64,000 nt of DNA. It comes from Callaeas wilsoni. Its lineage: Eukaryota; Chordata; Aves; Passeriformes; Callaeidae. The notes under the pieces were generated by a model. It did no database searches. It was given only the letters and a program-made list of their open reading frames with translations, and was not told the DNA's origin. Within the stretch, counting starts at the first letter, position 1. Every line of letters starts with the position of its first letter. The DNA is taken from NCBI GenBank assembly GCA_013398955.1, contig VWPU01005320.1:85513-149512 (forward strand), given 5' to 3'. Positions 1-11,700 of the stretch are shown here, one piece after another. The translations under genes were made by a program, and so were the position numbers.

Positions 1-521
1 TTAAAAGCTATATTGCAGCTGTCTTTCACAGCAAATTAAGAAAAAAATAGAATTTCCATCGTTTCCAGGGCAATGATTTTAAATGGATGCTTTATCACTT
101 TACCAAGCACAGAATTTCCTGATAAAAGAACAGTAATTAATGTTAGAACTGACAAGACTGCTTGGAGTGCAGATGACTGTCAAAATAGAGAAAATTATCT
201 CTTTGAATTTTCTTAGCAGCCTTTTGAGATTGTAAGTTAAAAAGTTTCATAAATATTTCACATAATCAGGCTATTGTTAAGCAGGTTTGGATTTCCAGAT
301 TATTTACCTGATTTCTCAGTGGCAGCAATGATTTCAAATATTGATAAGTTAAGGGGAAAAAAAACAAAACAAGACAAAATCCAAACCACCACAGAACTAC
401 AAAAAAAATCTAAAACCCAAAAAAATATCAGAGTTGCCAGCCTTTGAACAGTGTTGGATCCAGGCTGATTGTTGTGGACCAGCACCAGACCTTTCATGCC
501 TGTGACTGACTAGTGGCAAAG

Positions 522-526
522 GGAGG
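522..526. repeat. left target-site duplication of the solo LTR
   Basis: GGAGG immediately before the LTR, repeated at 1119-1123 immediately after it. The perfect match indicates no large deletion at either edge. Confidence 0.8.
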
Positions 527-795
527 TGTGCTGGTTTCAGCTGGGGTTCATTTTCTTCACCGTGGCTGGTACAGGGTTGTGTTTTGGACTTGTGCTGAAC
601 ACGGGGTTGATAATACAGAGATGTTTTTGTTATTGCTGAGCAGGGCTTGCACAGAGGCAAGGCCTTCTCTGCTTTCGATGCGGCCACACTGGGGAGGGGA
701 CTGGGGGTGCATGGAAGGTTGGGAGAAGACACAGCCAGGACAGGTAACCCAAAGTGACCAAAGGGATATTCCAGACCATATGGCATCATGCTCAG

Positions 796-804
796 TATAT
801 AAAG
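796..804 (+). promoter_or_regulatory. TATA box of the solo LTR
   Basis: Sequence tatataaag sits near the middle of the LTR, where the retroviral promoter of this family is expected. If active it would transcribe rightward, antisense to UNC79. Activity is not shown by the sequence. Confidence 0.6.
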
Positions 805-985
805 TGGATGAAAGAAGGAGGAAGGAGAGACACATTTGGAGTGATGGATTTCATCTTCCCAAGTCACCATTACCTGTGATGGGGCTCTGTTCTCCTGGAG
901 ATGGCTGAACACCTGCCTGCTCACAGGAGGCAGTGAACTCATTCCTTATTTTGCTCTGTTTGCAAGCACATGTTTTTCTTTCCCT

Positions 986-991
986 ATTAAA
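986..991 (+). terminator. polyadenylation signal of the solo LTR
   Basis: attaaa, 127 bp before the LTR end and downstream of the TATA box, in the usual order for an LTR (promoter, then poly(A) signal). Confidence 0.55.
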
Positions 992-1118
992 CTGTCTTTA
1001 TCTCAGCCTGTGAGTTTTCCAGGTTTTACCCTTCCCATTCTCTCCCCAGTCCTGCTGGTGGGGGAGTGAGCGAGCAGCTGCCTGGGGCTTGGATGCTGGC
1101 TGGGGTTAGACCATGACA

Positions 1119-1123
1119 GGAGG
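1119..1123. repeat. right target-site duplication of the solo LTR
   Basis: GGAGG immediately after the terminal CA of the LTR, matching 522-526. Confidence 0.8.
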
Positions 1124-2607
1124 GAAGTTTTCCTTTATCAGGTTTTCTACAGGAAACCAAACAAGCACGTTAAAAGATCAGTAACCTTCATACAGTGGCT
1201 GGCAGCACTTTTCATTTGTTATCTACTGATCTGGTCAACCCTCCCATTCCTGTGGAATTTTCTACTCAAAAAGAGAAGTCCAAAGGCAAAATCTTCCTGT
1301 TTCAGTCAATGATGTATGCTTTGTGTGGCCAGGCATTGGCTGCACAAGTAACGTTACCTATTTGTGTTACAGAAGTGCCTTGTGCTCACAGTCCTGATCA
1401 GGGCCTATCATGCAAAGCACTGTAAAGATACATAGCGGAAGATTAAAACCATTTCAGTCTAAATGTACAAGAGACGCGATGGAAGAATTCATATCCCTTT
1501 CTGCAATTGGAAACTGAGGCAAGTTTCCAGAAAGAGGAAAGAACTATTTACATAGGAATGCAGGCTCAATATCATACAGGTACTATTCCCAGTTCCGTAT
1601 GTTGGAATTTACAGGAAGCACTAGCACTCAACTAAACCCAAGAGAGATAGATCTTAACTGGCACCTCTTCAGCTGTTTTAGTAAGTGACATCTGTATCAT
1701 TAGGTGGGCAACAAATGTCCTCTATGAGATGCACGTGACCTGAGATGCTTGTGGAAAAACTAGGGAAGTACTCAACTAGCATGTCTGAAATAATATTCTT
1801 CCTTTAATAAGCCAGACACCCCTTCCAAACAAATCAGCAGATGATGAATTTCAGAAACTAAAATTTAACATTGCTGTAGCAAGACAGTTGAGCTGACCTA
1901 GCAGTTCATCGGTATCCAAGGAAGTAATTTCCCCTCCCTTTTTTACTACCTACAGTTCTGCCCCACTGGCCTTCAGATGTATGACTTAGATGGACACACC
2001 ATTCTGAATTTTTTTAAGTGTTCTAAGGTACCTCCTACCTAAACATCTTATCTTCGTGTGCTCTGTTAAGCCATGTGTCATGCCTACTTTAAACAACATA
2101 GTTCACTTTCAATGGAAATGGCTACGGGAGTCCCAGATGAAGAGTTACCACATTTCAGCGAGCAGCTGAGGAAGTGGCATTCAAGGCATTTTACAAAAAT
2201 TGCAAGAGATTTTTTTTTCCTAAGGTACAGCAAAAAATGTACCAAAGGCCATAGTAACAGCCCTGTGGACTCTCATCTTCTGCTCCTGTGCACTGACAGT
2301 TGACAATGCTTTCTCACAGGGGAAAATAAACATTCAGCTTTAGTGAATTACTGCTTTTAGCTGCTACCTACTTTAATTCAAGAAAAACACATTTGTCAAA
2401 CTTGTCATGTCCCAAGAGAAAATCTTTAGCTATTAACTGTTAAAATGCTGCTGACCATCAGAGATTTAACAGTTCTAATGACATCCCAAACAGCTGTACT
2501 TCGAAGAATCAAGGGAACTCAGAGGAAGGAATTTACCATACATGATATGCTTCTGATGCACAAATACAGTAACTTTGATTTAATCCTCAAACCAGAGGTA
2601 AACTTAC
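1124..2607. other. UNC79 intron, no gene recognised
   Basis: AT-rich intronic sequence, as is 1-521. I see no further coding exon, RNA gene or recognisable repeat; small ORFs lack splice context and homology. Confidence 0.7.
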
Positions 2608-2715
2608 TTGATATGGAAGAGTGACTACTTGTCTCTGGGACACCTGCTTCAAGGGTTGGTGCAGATGATGACTCTCTTGGCATTTCCAGTGTTGAAAGTC
2701 CTTTGGCAGCAGGAT
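2608..2715 (-). CDS. UNC79: UNC79 coding exon, about residues 1871-1906
   Basis: 108 nt, acceptor acatgcag and donor TCAA|GTAAGT. It encodes PAAKGLSTLEMPRESSSAPT, then LEAGVPETSSHSSIS, matching human with small changes. It is the last UNC79 exon in the window. The next expected residues (TQFRQMKRGSLGVLT in human) do not appear between here and position 1, so the gene continues to the left. Confidence 0.96.
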
Positions 2716-5700
2716 CTGCATGTGAAAATTGTGCTTAAACTGTCAGCATTTAAAATCAACAAAGTTTTTTATCTTCCTTCTCCCTAGATGTCCTTTGCAC
2801 GTCATTTCAGTCACCCATTCACCATCTGGCATTCCCAGCAGTTTTAAAAGGATTCAGTGTGTGTGTCATAAGAATTTTTATAGGGGCACAGGGATCTATT
2901 TCTTAAATTCACTTTTTAAAGGAGGCTTCTGCCTGTGGTCTTTAGAGCTCCCGACTAATAAATGCACATAGAGTTCGATATTGACCCCACTCAAGTGATT
3001 ATGGGAACCACCAACATGGAAATAAGAGAGAGATCACCGATGTGAAGCCAGTTTAAGTGTCAGCCTAGCATCTTTTAAAAGCCTTAACTCCAACACATCA
3101 TCAGTTTTCATTCAAGAGGCTGTTGACTTAGCATTTGATCCTGAAGATTCAGTTTAAAATTCTGCATTAAAAATGTTCCACGTGGTGTTTCAGAACTGGG
3201 ACAGCCTTCTAAGCATTTTCAAGGGTGACAGTGTTCGTTACTGCATGAAAACTGGTCCTTATTAATGGTCAAAAAAGCATTGAGTCTAATTGAACAATTC
3301 TTTTGAGACCACGCTTCTCTATATGAAAGGTTCAAAAGCACTCAGCTCTCTTTTAATTTTTATAAAGCTCCAGTAGTTCTTCAGCTTATTAGAACCATAA
3401 ATGGGATGACAGGCCTGAAACATAAAGGGAACAGCGTAACTATGATTACAGGAACAATTTCACCTTGTAAAAGTGGAATATCCTAAGACAAAATTATATT
3501 GTGGTTCCCTCTGAAGTAATTAAGAAAAAGGTGAGGTCAGGAATGCATAAATATTCCCCCTCACTTCAACAGCAACAAAGAACTGAGGCCTGAAGGATTC
3601 TGTCCCTTTTTATTACTACATTAAAAAACCTGGTAAAATTCTAATAACTGAAAAATCCCAGGAAAAAAAACCAGCCAAGAAATTTAAAAGGCAGCAGCAT
3701 ACAGTTTTTCAAAACTGTTTGATAGATCCAGCTGGAGTCTGAGGAAAATCTAAAATTCACTCTCTCTCCACCTGAAAAAACTTAGTAACAAAACTTTACA
3801 TTGAAATCACCTGAAAAAACCTAGGGTGCACAGAGGACTGCCCATCTTTGAATTTTAAATTTTTAACAAACACAGGCCATGAAAACTTTGTGGATACCCA
3901 GTACAAAGAAGGCTACAAACAGGTTTTAGTGTATAAAAACAAAATATATATGTATGTCTATGTCTAAATGCAAACTGTTTCTAATTCCAAGTGCTCTTAC
4001 TTCTGAAGTCAGCCTGCTCAGCCTTGCACTTTGTGATCCATTCTGCTTTCCACTGCCTTATGCTGGCAAAATAAGAGCCAAAAATCACTACAACGAAAGA
4101 GAATCAGTGTATCATGGACTAGATTAGCAGGATAAAAGGCACAGAAGTATGGCCATTTTTCTGACTCCCAGCATAAAGAGGATAGGGAGTTTCATTCCCT
4201 AACTTGGATACCAGAATGAGTATTTTTGTCACAGAACTCTACTTCCTCTTCAAATGGGCCCTTTACACATTCATCATACCTGAATGGTTAGCACATTCCT
4301 TGTGAGAAACAAACACCTGAAAGCACTCAGCTAGCACATCAGATGCTATAAATACCCATGCCTCGCTATAAATATACACATCTCCTTACACAGGTCTGTT
4401 ACCAAAACCTTCACGCAAAAATAAGCCTTTTGATCGGGTGAGTGAGCTCACCTGCCTCCTTCTGCTCTCCCAGCTTGTCCAGGATGTTAAAGGAAATGTC
4501 CAGGTATTCTCTCTGAATAGCACTCACAGCAATCTTCCTCTGCTTCCTCTGGCGAGGAACAATCTGAATCTTAAATTCTGACTCCTCAGTCTCCTCTTCT
4601 TGTTTCTGCTCTGTGTTTTGTTCCGTGTCAGACTCTGTATTGGGATCAAGTTTATCACTTTCTGTTTGCTTTTCAGAATCTTCAGGGACTTTAATAAGGA
4701 CTGTCTTTACATTTGGGCTTGGAATTGTTCCACTAGGTTTAATTTCCTCCACACTGAGCTCAGAATTATCATCAAGGGACATTTCTGGAAGGGCAGATGA
4801 TTTCTGCAGCAGGTCCCTTTTCTGTTTCAGTGTTAGTGAGTTTCCAGAGGACATGTCCTGAAATTCTTCTGGCTTAACTAATTCTGAAGTGTCCTTCTGA
4901 TCTTGGGGAGAAGTGGAAATGACCTCCTCTATTCCTGCTGAAGCATTGTTGCTTGTATCCTTAGAAGTAAAGTCTTTGGAGCAATCTTCAATGCTGAACT
5001 GTACCAGCGGAGTTGTGCTGAGGCTGAGGGCAGACACATTGATAGGAGTTGAAGGAGATGAAACAGCAGTTTTGCCAGAGACCTCATCATTCAGCGGGTT
5101 TGTTGTTTCTTCTTCTTCATCACTCTCCACTATTCTAAGGGGAGGAAGTGGTTCAAAGACTAAAGAGTCACTGTCTGAAGTGGAGAGCACTGAATGTTTT
5201 TCGGGACCCGATGTTGAATCGGAGGACAAATCTATCAGATCTAAATCTTCCTTGGGACCAGCAGTTTTAACTGGGGAGTCCACTTTCACTTCATAGGTTT
5301 CCATGCAATTTAGCCTAACCTCTGGTATGACAGGTCTTTTTGTTTCCTGGAAACCCTCTGCATGAGGAAGACTTTCTTGTGTGTCTACATTTTCAGCTTT
5401 AGTAGAAGAATTCTGCCGAGACCGTCCGTAATCGCTCTGCCTGTGTGTGGCGTAAGCAGCAGGGACAGGAGGCTTTTCTAAGTCACACCGGTCTATGCAG
5501 GACTTCCTGCGATGTTCGTCTAATGAAAACAACAGGGAGTCTGCATTCCCTATATCAAGAGATTTTTGTTTTAGAGAGCGCAGTTTTTTTTTCTGAATGC
5601 TTTCTTCTCTCACACAGCGTAGAATACTGTCTTGTAAGGCCCCCGTCTCTCTATATTCAGCCAGCTCTATTTCACCTGATCAAAACAGAAAAAGCTAATA

Positions 5701-8700
5701 CTACCTCAGTTGGAGACTTTTGGCAGATACCTTCATCTTTATATCACAATTCAACACGACTGACATTTTAAATACAAACCTAATATTAGTCAAAATTGCC
5801 TACATTTTGTTTAAACCTCAGAACCAAATTACATTGATTTTTACAACAAATAATAACAAAAACCTGTGATTTGGATAGTAGAGTTTATCTAAATGCTGTC
5901 CAAACTCTGTCCATCCTGGACAGACGTACCTTGAAGACAGACTGCTTAACCTTGTGCATTCAAAGAAGGTGGCCTAGGCATGTAATATCCACAGATACTT
6001 GAGATCCACTGCATGTAGTACACCTACTATTTACTGCAGCAGAACAGGCTTAAAATGGATGCTTCTGATTCAAGAAGCAAGGGTAGTATTGGCAGTGAGG
6101 ATAGTGCAGCACAAGCCTGAGATCAGAGATTTTTTCCCTGGTGATTCTAGATCCCAGCAGGGTCCAGCAGCTATCACAGCACTCAGTCCTCCCTCCTCAT
6201 CCTAGGGAGGAGGGCAGTGAGCACAGCTGCACCTGCTGCCACTGCCACTATTTTGCTATGTGAACACACTCACTGAGAACATTTTTAAAGATTATCACCA
6301 TTGTTATTATTATTATGAATTACATATTTTCACATAAAACAGGATATTCCTAATCATTAATATCCCCAGTGTTTCAAAATACTCCACATATGAATCACCA
6401 TGCAGAAAAAAACAGTGATAGAAGTCTAAGTGTTCACTCCAGTCAGAATCACTCCCCCTCCCTGTGCAAACACCTAAAAGAAAAAAAAAGGCAAGTGGGT
6501 CGTAGTGGAAATCTCCTCAACTTTTTTTTAGGCTATTAATTCCAGACACCTAAATTTGAAATCGAAATAGTTCCTGCTTTTTGAAAACCCCATTTTTGCC
6601 AATGGAAAACCATAATATTTGCAGCAGCAACAACAAATTTGTTTACCGTAAAGTCCCACCTTACCAACAAAATCAATTTCTGGGAAAAACATAATTTAAG
6701 TAAAAAGTCTTCAGCCCAATGGTTGAAGAAAATTCAAAAAATTCCCCTTAAATATTTTTTAATTCAGAAGAGCTTAATTTTTCAGAAAACAACTTCTAAT
6801 TTTAGATATTTCTATTCTGAGATTCCTGAAAGAACTCATTCAGAGAAATGAGTGTTCTAGGAGACGGACAGAGAAGTTATATTAAAATTAAGCAGTGCAA
6901 CAAACTCCACAAAGAAAGTTGGTAGCTTGAAACTAAGAGTAGGAAATGGCATTTCTGCATGGGTTTATACCAACAAAACAATTCATACTTCTCTGAGCAT
7001 TCATCTCAACCGGTTGATATTTCACCATTTTGCTGCCACCAATTCTTTTCAGTCTTGCAAAGAAAGTTTGAGACTCTTTATTGCAAGGTCCAGTTGGTGT
7101 ATCATGAATATCAGATTCATCAAAAACACTGTCTTCCTCTGCTGGAGAAAGAAAAAATTATTAGTCTTAAGACTAATAGTTATTAGTCTTAAGAGAGTTC
7201 AATTTCTTGAATGAAAAGCTGTCTATGTAACAAAACCTCAGCTAGTGTCAATTAAACTTGAACTGAAAAATGAAGTTTACAAGGAAATTGGCATCCTAGG
7301 TTTAACATTGCCATTCTTGTTACATGTTGAGTTAAGGTCAGAGACAAATGAAAAATGGGTTACAGTGCAACAAAAGCATAACAAAGCTTTTACCATTCTA
7401 AGTTGATCTTCTCTACTGATAATAATAGCGATTCTTTAGATGGAAGAAATACTCTAGATCGGGACACTGACTTGAGTAAACAATTTCTGTAGTGCTCAGT
7501 GAGAAATGGTAAATTGAAGCAGATGGAAATTAGTGAAAGAACTGCAAGGTAAGTAATAAAAAAGCAAAATAAGAAAGTGAAAAAGGAAGAAATGGATAAT
7601 CTTGGGAAGATGATAATGGTAATAGTAACAGAATAAGACCTAAAAGTAGGAATTATGAAATTACTGATCTAAGTAGTAGTAGTAAAATATTATGCCCTGA
7701 TTTGAGACCAGCCAGATGAAAATAGCAAAGAGAAAGAAAGATCCAAATCTATTTATCCATCCAAAAAAAATGCCATCTCATCTATATGAAACGGCTTTTA
7801 AAAAATACAGAAATAAAAAAAGAAAAAATCCATATCTACTATGTGGAATCATTCTGTAATTCTACGTCCAGTGATTCATCTCCAGGGAAATAAGAAACAC
7901 TACTGGGACAATAAAGAAAACAGAGCACTCAAAAGAAAAACAAAGTTTGCCTTGTTTATTCTAGCAAGCAAATATGGAGAGGAAATGCATTTGGTGTCTG
8001 GGAGTGAAGGGGCAAGTAAGCCAAAGGGCTAGAAGACAAAACCTGAAGACTTAAATAAGACAAATATCTTTAGCTTTGAAATTGCTGGAAAGTTGCTAGT
8101 ACATGTGAAGCTATGAAACTGCCACCTAAAGACATCAGGGACAAGATACCTCAATGAAATGATGAATCCAGAAAAATCAGTCAAAGATGATAGTAAGAAT
8201 TTCTACAAGAACTGGCTTTAATAAGTTAGAAGATCACTTTTAATGTCATATCCTGTGTGTAACTTCTTCTTCCCCTTAGCAACAAATGCTTCTTGTCACA
8301 ATATTTAGCGTCAGTTCTAGAGCAGTCTGTACACTTGATCCCCACAATGCTTATGATCCCCACAACAAAGTTTGGCAGAAAAATTAGGAAGAAAGTTCAA
8401 TAGTGGGGAAATCCATCTTTAGCATAGGAATTCTTGCTGCCTGACAATGAAATCCTCATCTGTTCACTATCTAAACACCACCTCTGATGATGACAGCAAC
8501 ATACACACTACCTGACCAGTGATTAAACCAGTCTCTTTCGCAAAGGTGGGAAAGGCTTCAACTTTCCAAGTTCCTATGGAATTACATTGGCTGCTTTTAA
8601 CAGATGAAAGAAAACTTTTCTACATCCTTCTTTTTCTGCAGCCCTTCCACAAAGGAGGAGAACAAGCCCTATGGTTAAGTCAGTATTTACAGAATAAAAT

Positions 8701-11700
8701 CTGCCCGTTAATGGCCTTTTACCTCTGTGCAGCCCAAAGCCCTTCACAACAGCTTTGGAAAGCAAGTAAATACTATTCTCCTTACTGTAAACATAAGGAA
8801 GCAATGCTGAAGTGAGACACAAGGCCACCCAGGGAACCAGCATTGGGCAAGCTGGGTACTTGGGCACCTCAATTTGTCTTTAAAACGTCTCAGAATCAAT
8901 CCATAAAGTTAATGCACTTTATAAACGCATTAGTAAGTCATTATGAATTAAGGCATTAACTTGTCTCAAAACAAAGACAAATTCATAGTAAGGCCACAGT
9001 TGTCTTAACCCTCTTAGCCCTCCACTAGCAATACAAAATGTCCAACTGAGTGAGGTTATGCAATACATAGTTTAAATCCACATTAAAATTGCATTAATTT
9101 GCTAGAGCAGAGTAATAGGGTGTTCAGATAAACAAAATGTTGTGCTTTTGTTTTGCTGGACATCTTTTCACAAGCAACAAGCAGCAAACGAGGAAATGGT
9201 ACTGACATGAAAAAAAGAGAGTTTCTTGGATTTTTCTTCAGAAGAGTTTGCTGCATACTAAGGAGACTATTTGAGAAGGAAGATGTAAACAGCAAATAAG
9301 CATCTAAAAGGCAAAATAGCTGAAAGGAGGCTACAGAATATCAGAAGAAACTGTGTTAGTCATTAACACTTATTATGTAACTAACCTCACAAACCTAAGG
9401 AATTACACTCAGTGACACCATGGCATCTGAAGCCCCAAGCTTACACCAGTGCACATCATCACAGTACCTCTGCTACACCTAGCAAGCACATACAGAGCTA
9501 ACAATTGCACACAAAGTGTTGAACCATTATTTTGCCTTTAGACATCCACCTGCTTGCATTAACCTTGTCAACTTCAGCTCCTTTAAAGAGAGAAGCAAAC
9601 TACAGACTGAATTCATAGGCTTCTCTTTTCAAGTATCGAATATTTGCTACTATTTCATGTTATTACAACGTTAAGTCAGAACGCTGTGTCAGGCTGGTTG
9701 CACAGCTTGTGTGTTTGCAGGACCAGCTAGCACTGCCATAGAAAAGGCCAAGGACCATCCAGACATGGTGACTGAACCATTAAGTCTGAGATACACTCCC
9801 TTGAGACATGTGAGACCACTGTCCCATGCTCAGCCTATGGAGCAGCCGAGAATGTCTTTCTATACACGGCTGTACTGCTCAGGTACGTCACACTTCAGAC
9901 TCAATTCCAACTATTATGTTCTAAATTTCACACCATGCTTACCCATTTCTACAACATCTGCAAGACTTAATGAATTAAATCAACGACTATCATACAAATT
10001 AGAGTGTTAGAAGTACCTTTCTCCTTCTCACTGTATCGGCTTATGTTACTGTTGTCACTATACAAAGGACCAGCAGTTGCATGGGGCTTGCAGCTGTGAT
10101 ACTGAGCGTTGAGGGTATTGACTGTGATGTGGATTAGGTGAAGTACAATCTTGCTGATTTCACAGTCTCTGTAGGGGTACTGTTCAGCAAAAAAGAAAAA
10201 CTTCAGCTTAAAGAACTAACTTTTCTCCTTGGATAAACATTTAGGCAGTAAAACAGAAAAATCACAATAATATTGTCAGCTGGATGCCTTTTGCCTTCCC
10301 TTGATTATACATTTCCAAACACATCATGAGAAGCAGGATTGTTGTCAGCTTTGTACAAAGAATTATTTTAGTAAAATATTAAAAGTCCATATTAGGAACA
10401 TTTACTGTCTGCACTTCCTTGTATTGCCCTATAGGCATGCTAGAAATTTGTTAGGCATATCAAAAGTATTCACAGCCCCATTTCAGTGCATAAATGCATT
10501 ACATTTTAATAGCACTTCCTAAAAAGCATCACTCAACTAAAGAATACAAACCGCTAAACTGACACACTCCCCTATTTAAAGTCACTACTGTTTCTTTAAT
10601 TCTAAGTTACTCAAAATACATCTCACTGGAATTTCATACATCATTTTCCTATTTTCAAATCTGTATTTTCCTTTCTCAGGTAAACACTTGAAAGACAATA
10701 AAGACTGCAGAAGCACAGAGGAACTCAGTTGCACGGACTAAATCCCAAGTATTTCAGAAATTGAAATTAAATGCAGTGAATACGTATATCAAAGAAAAGT
10801 GTCCTTTACAGTTCCATTCACTTGCCATACATTTAGGTACTCCCTGTAACAAATTTCAAACTGAAGTGTAAATTTTTCTGTGGACAGTGTCTTGTTAAGA
10901 CCACTCACCTTATAGAGAATAACAAGCAAAGCCTTTAACCACATCTGCCGAATGTGAGGTTTGAGGGACCAGAGGGAGCAGCGAGGAGGCTGCTGAAAGT
11001 AATGCCTTAGCTGAGGACAAGTGCAGTATTTCAACACCTGCACCACCAAGGGAAGAAGGTGTTTTCCCAGGTTGATGTTATAGTCCATCACCTGAAAAGA
11101 ACACAGGAGTTACCTCACCAAAACCAAATCCACTAATGTTGAAAAACAAAATAATTAACACCGTTGAGGTATTAGTTAAGTGAAAAGAAATCCATAGTTT
11201 TAAGGAAGTCTCACTACCATGTGGAAGCTTTCTGCCAGCTTGCCACCTTTTTATTATAGCCAGATAGGCAGAATGAAACAAAAGAAAATGTGCTCTGAAA
11301 GCCTTTCATCCAGCACAGTTTAAATTGTAAGATACACTGGCAAGTTCATAAAATACATTATGCTGAAATGGCCTTGTATTATAGCACAAGTTGATCATGC
11401 TTCAATACACAAAACCATATCATGTATATATCCCATGTTTAATGGACAGGATGCACTTGTGACTTTTGGGGGTTGAGTAGTTTGGTTATTTGGGGGCTTT
11501 GTATTAACATTGTACTGGCAGTTTTCATTTTTTCCTCAATAGGCTTGCAACATTAGGCATTGGGGGTTTTTTTAAGCCCCAGGTTCTGGAACCAGGCAAT
11601 GACACTAGTTTCCCACTCTCCACTTCACCAAAGGTAAGAGTGTGTCCTATGTTATGCAGGAAGTTTAAGCACACAAATCCTAAAGGATCCAAGAATAAAG

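Larger units (their letters stand above)
527..1118 (+). mobile_element. solo LTR of an avian endogenous retrovirus (ERVL-like)
   Basis: A 592-bp element starts TGTGCTGGTTTCAGCTGG and ends CCATGACA (TG...CA). It is flanked on both sides by GGAGG (522-526 and 1119-1123), a 5-bp target duplication typical of ERVL-type insertions. It retains a TATA box (tatataaag, 796-804) and a polyadenylation signal (attaaa, 986-991). I recognise the family as the abundant bird LTR with this opening. No internal retroviral gene remains, so it arose by LTR recombination. It lies in an UNC79 intron, antisense to the gene. Confidence 0.9.

Noticed and set aside
513..942. Overlapping ORFs of up to 181 codons on both strands
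   Set aside because: They lie within or across the solo LTR and do not resemble retroviral proteins; non-coding LTR sequence.
4613..5296. Plus-strand ORFs, the longest 127 codons, opposite the large UNC79 exon
   Set aside because: Antisense shadows of a conserved coding exon; low-complexity Ser-rich translation without homology.
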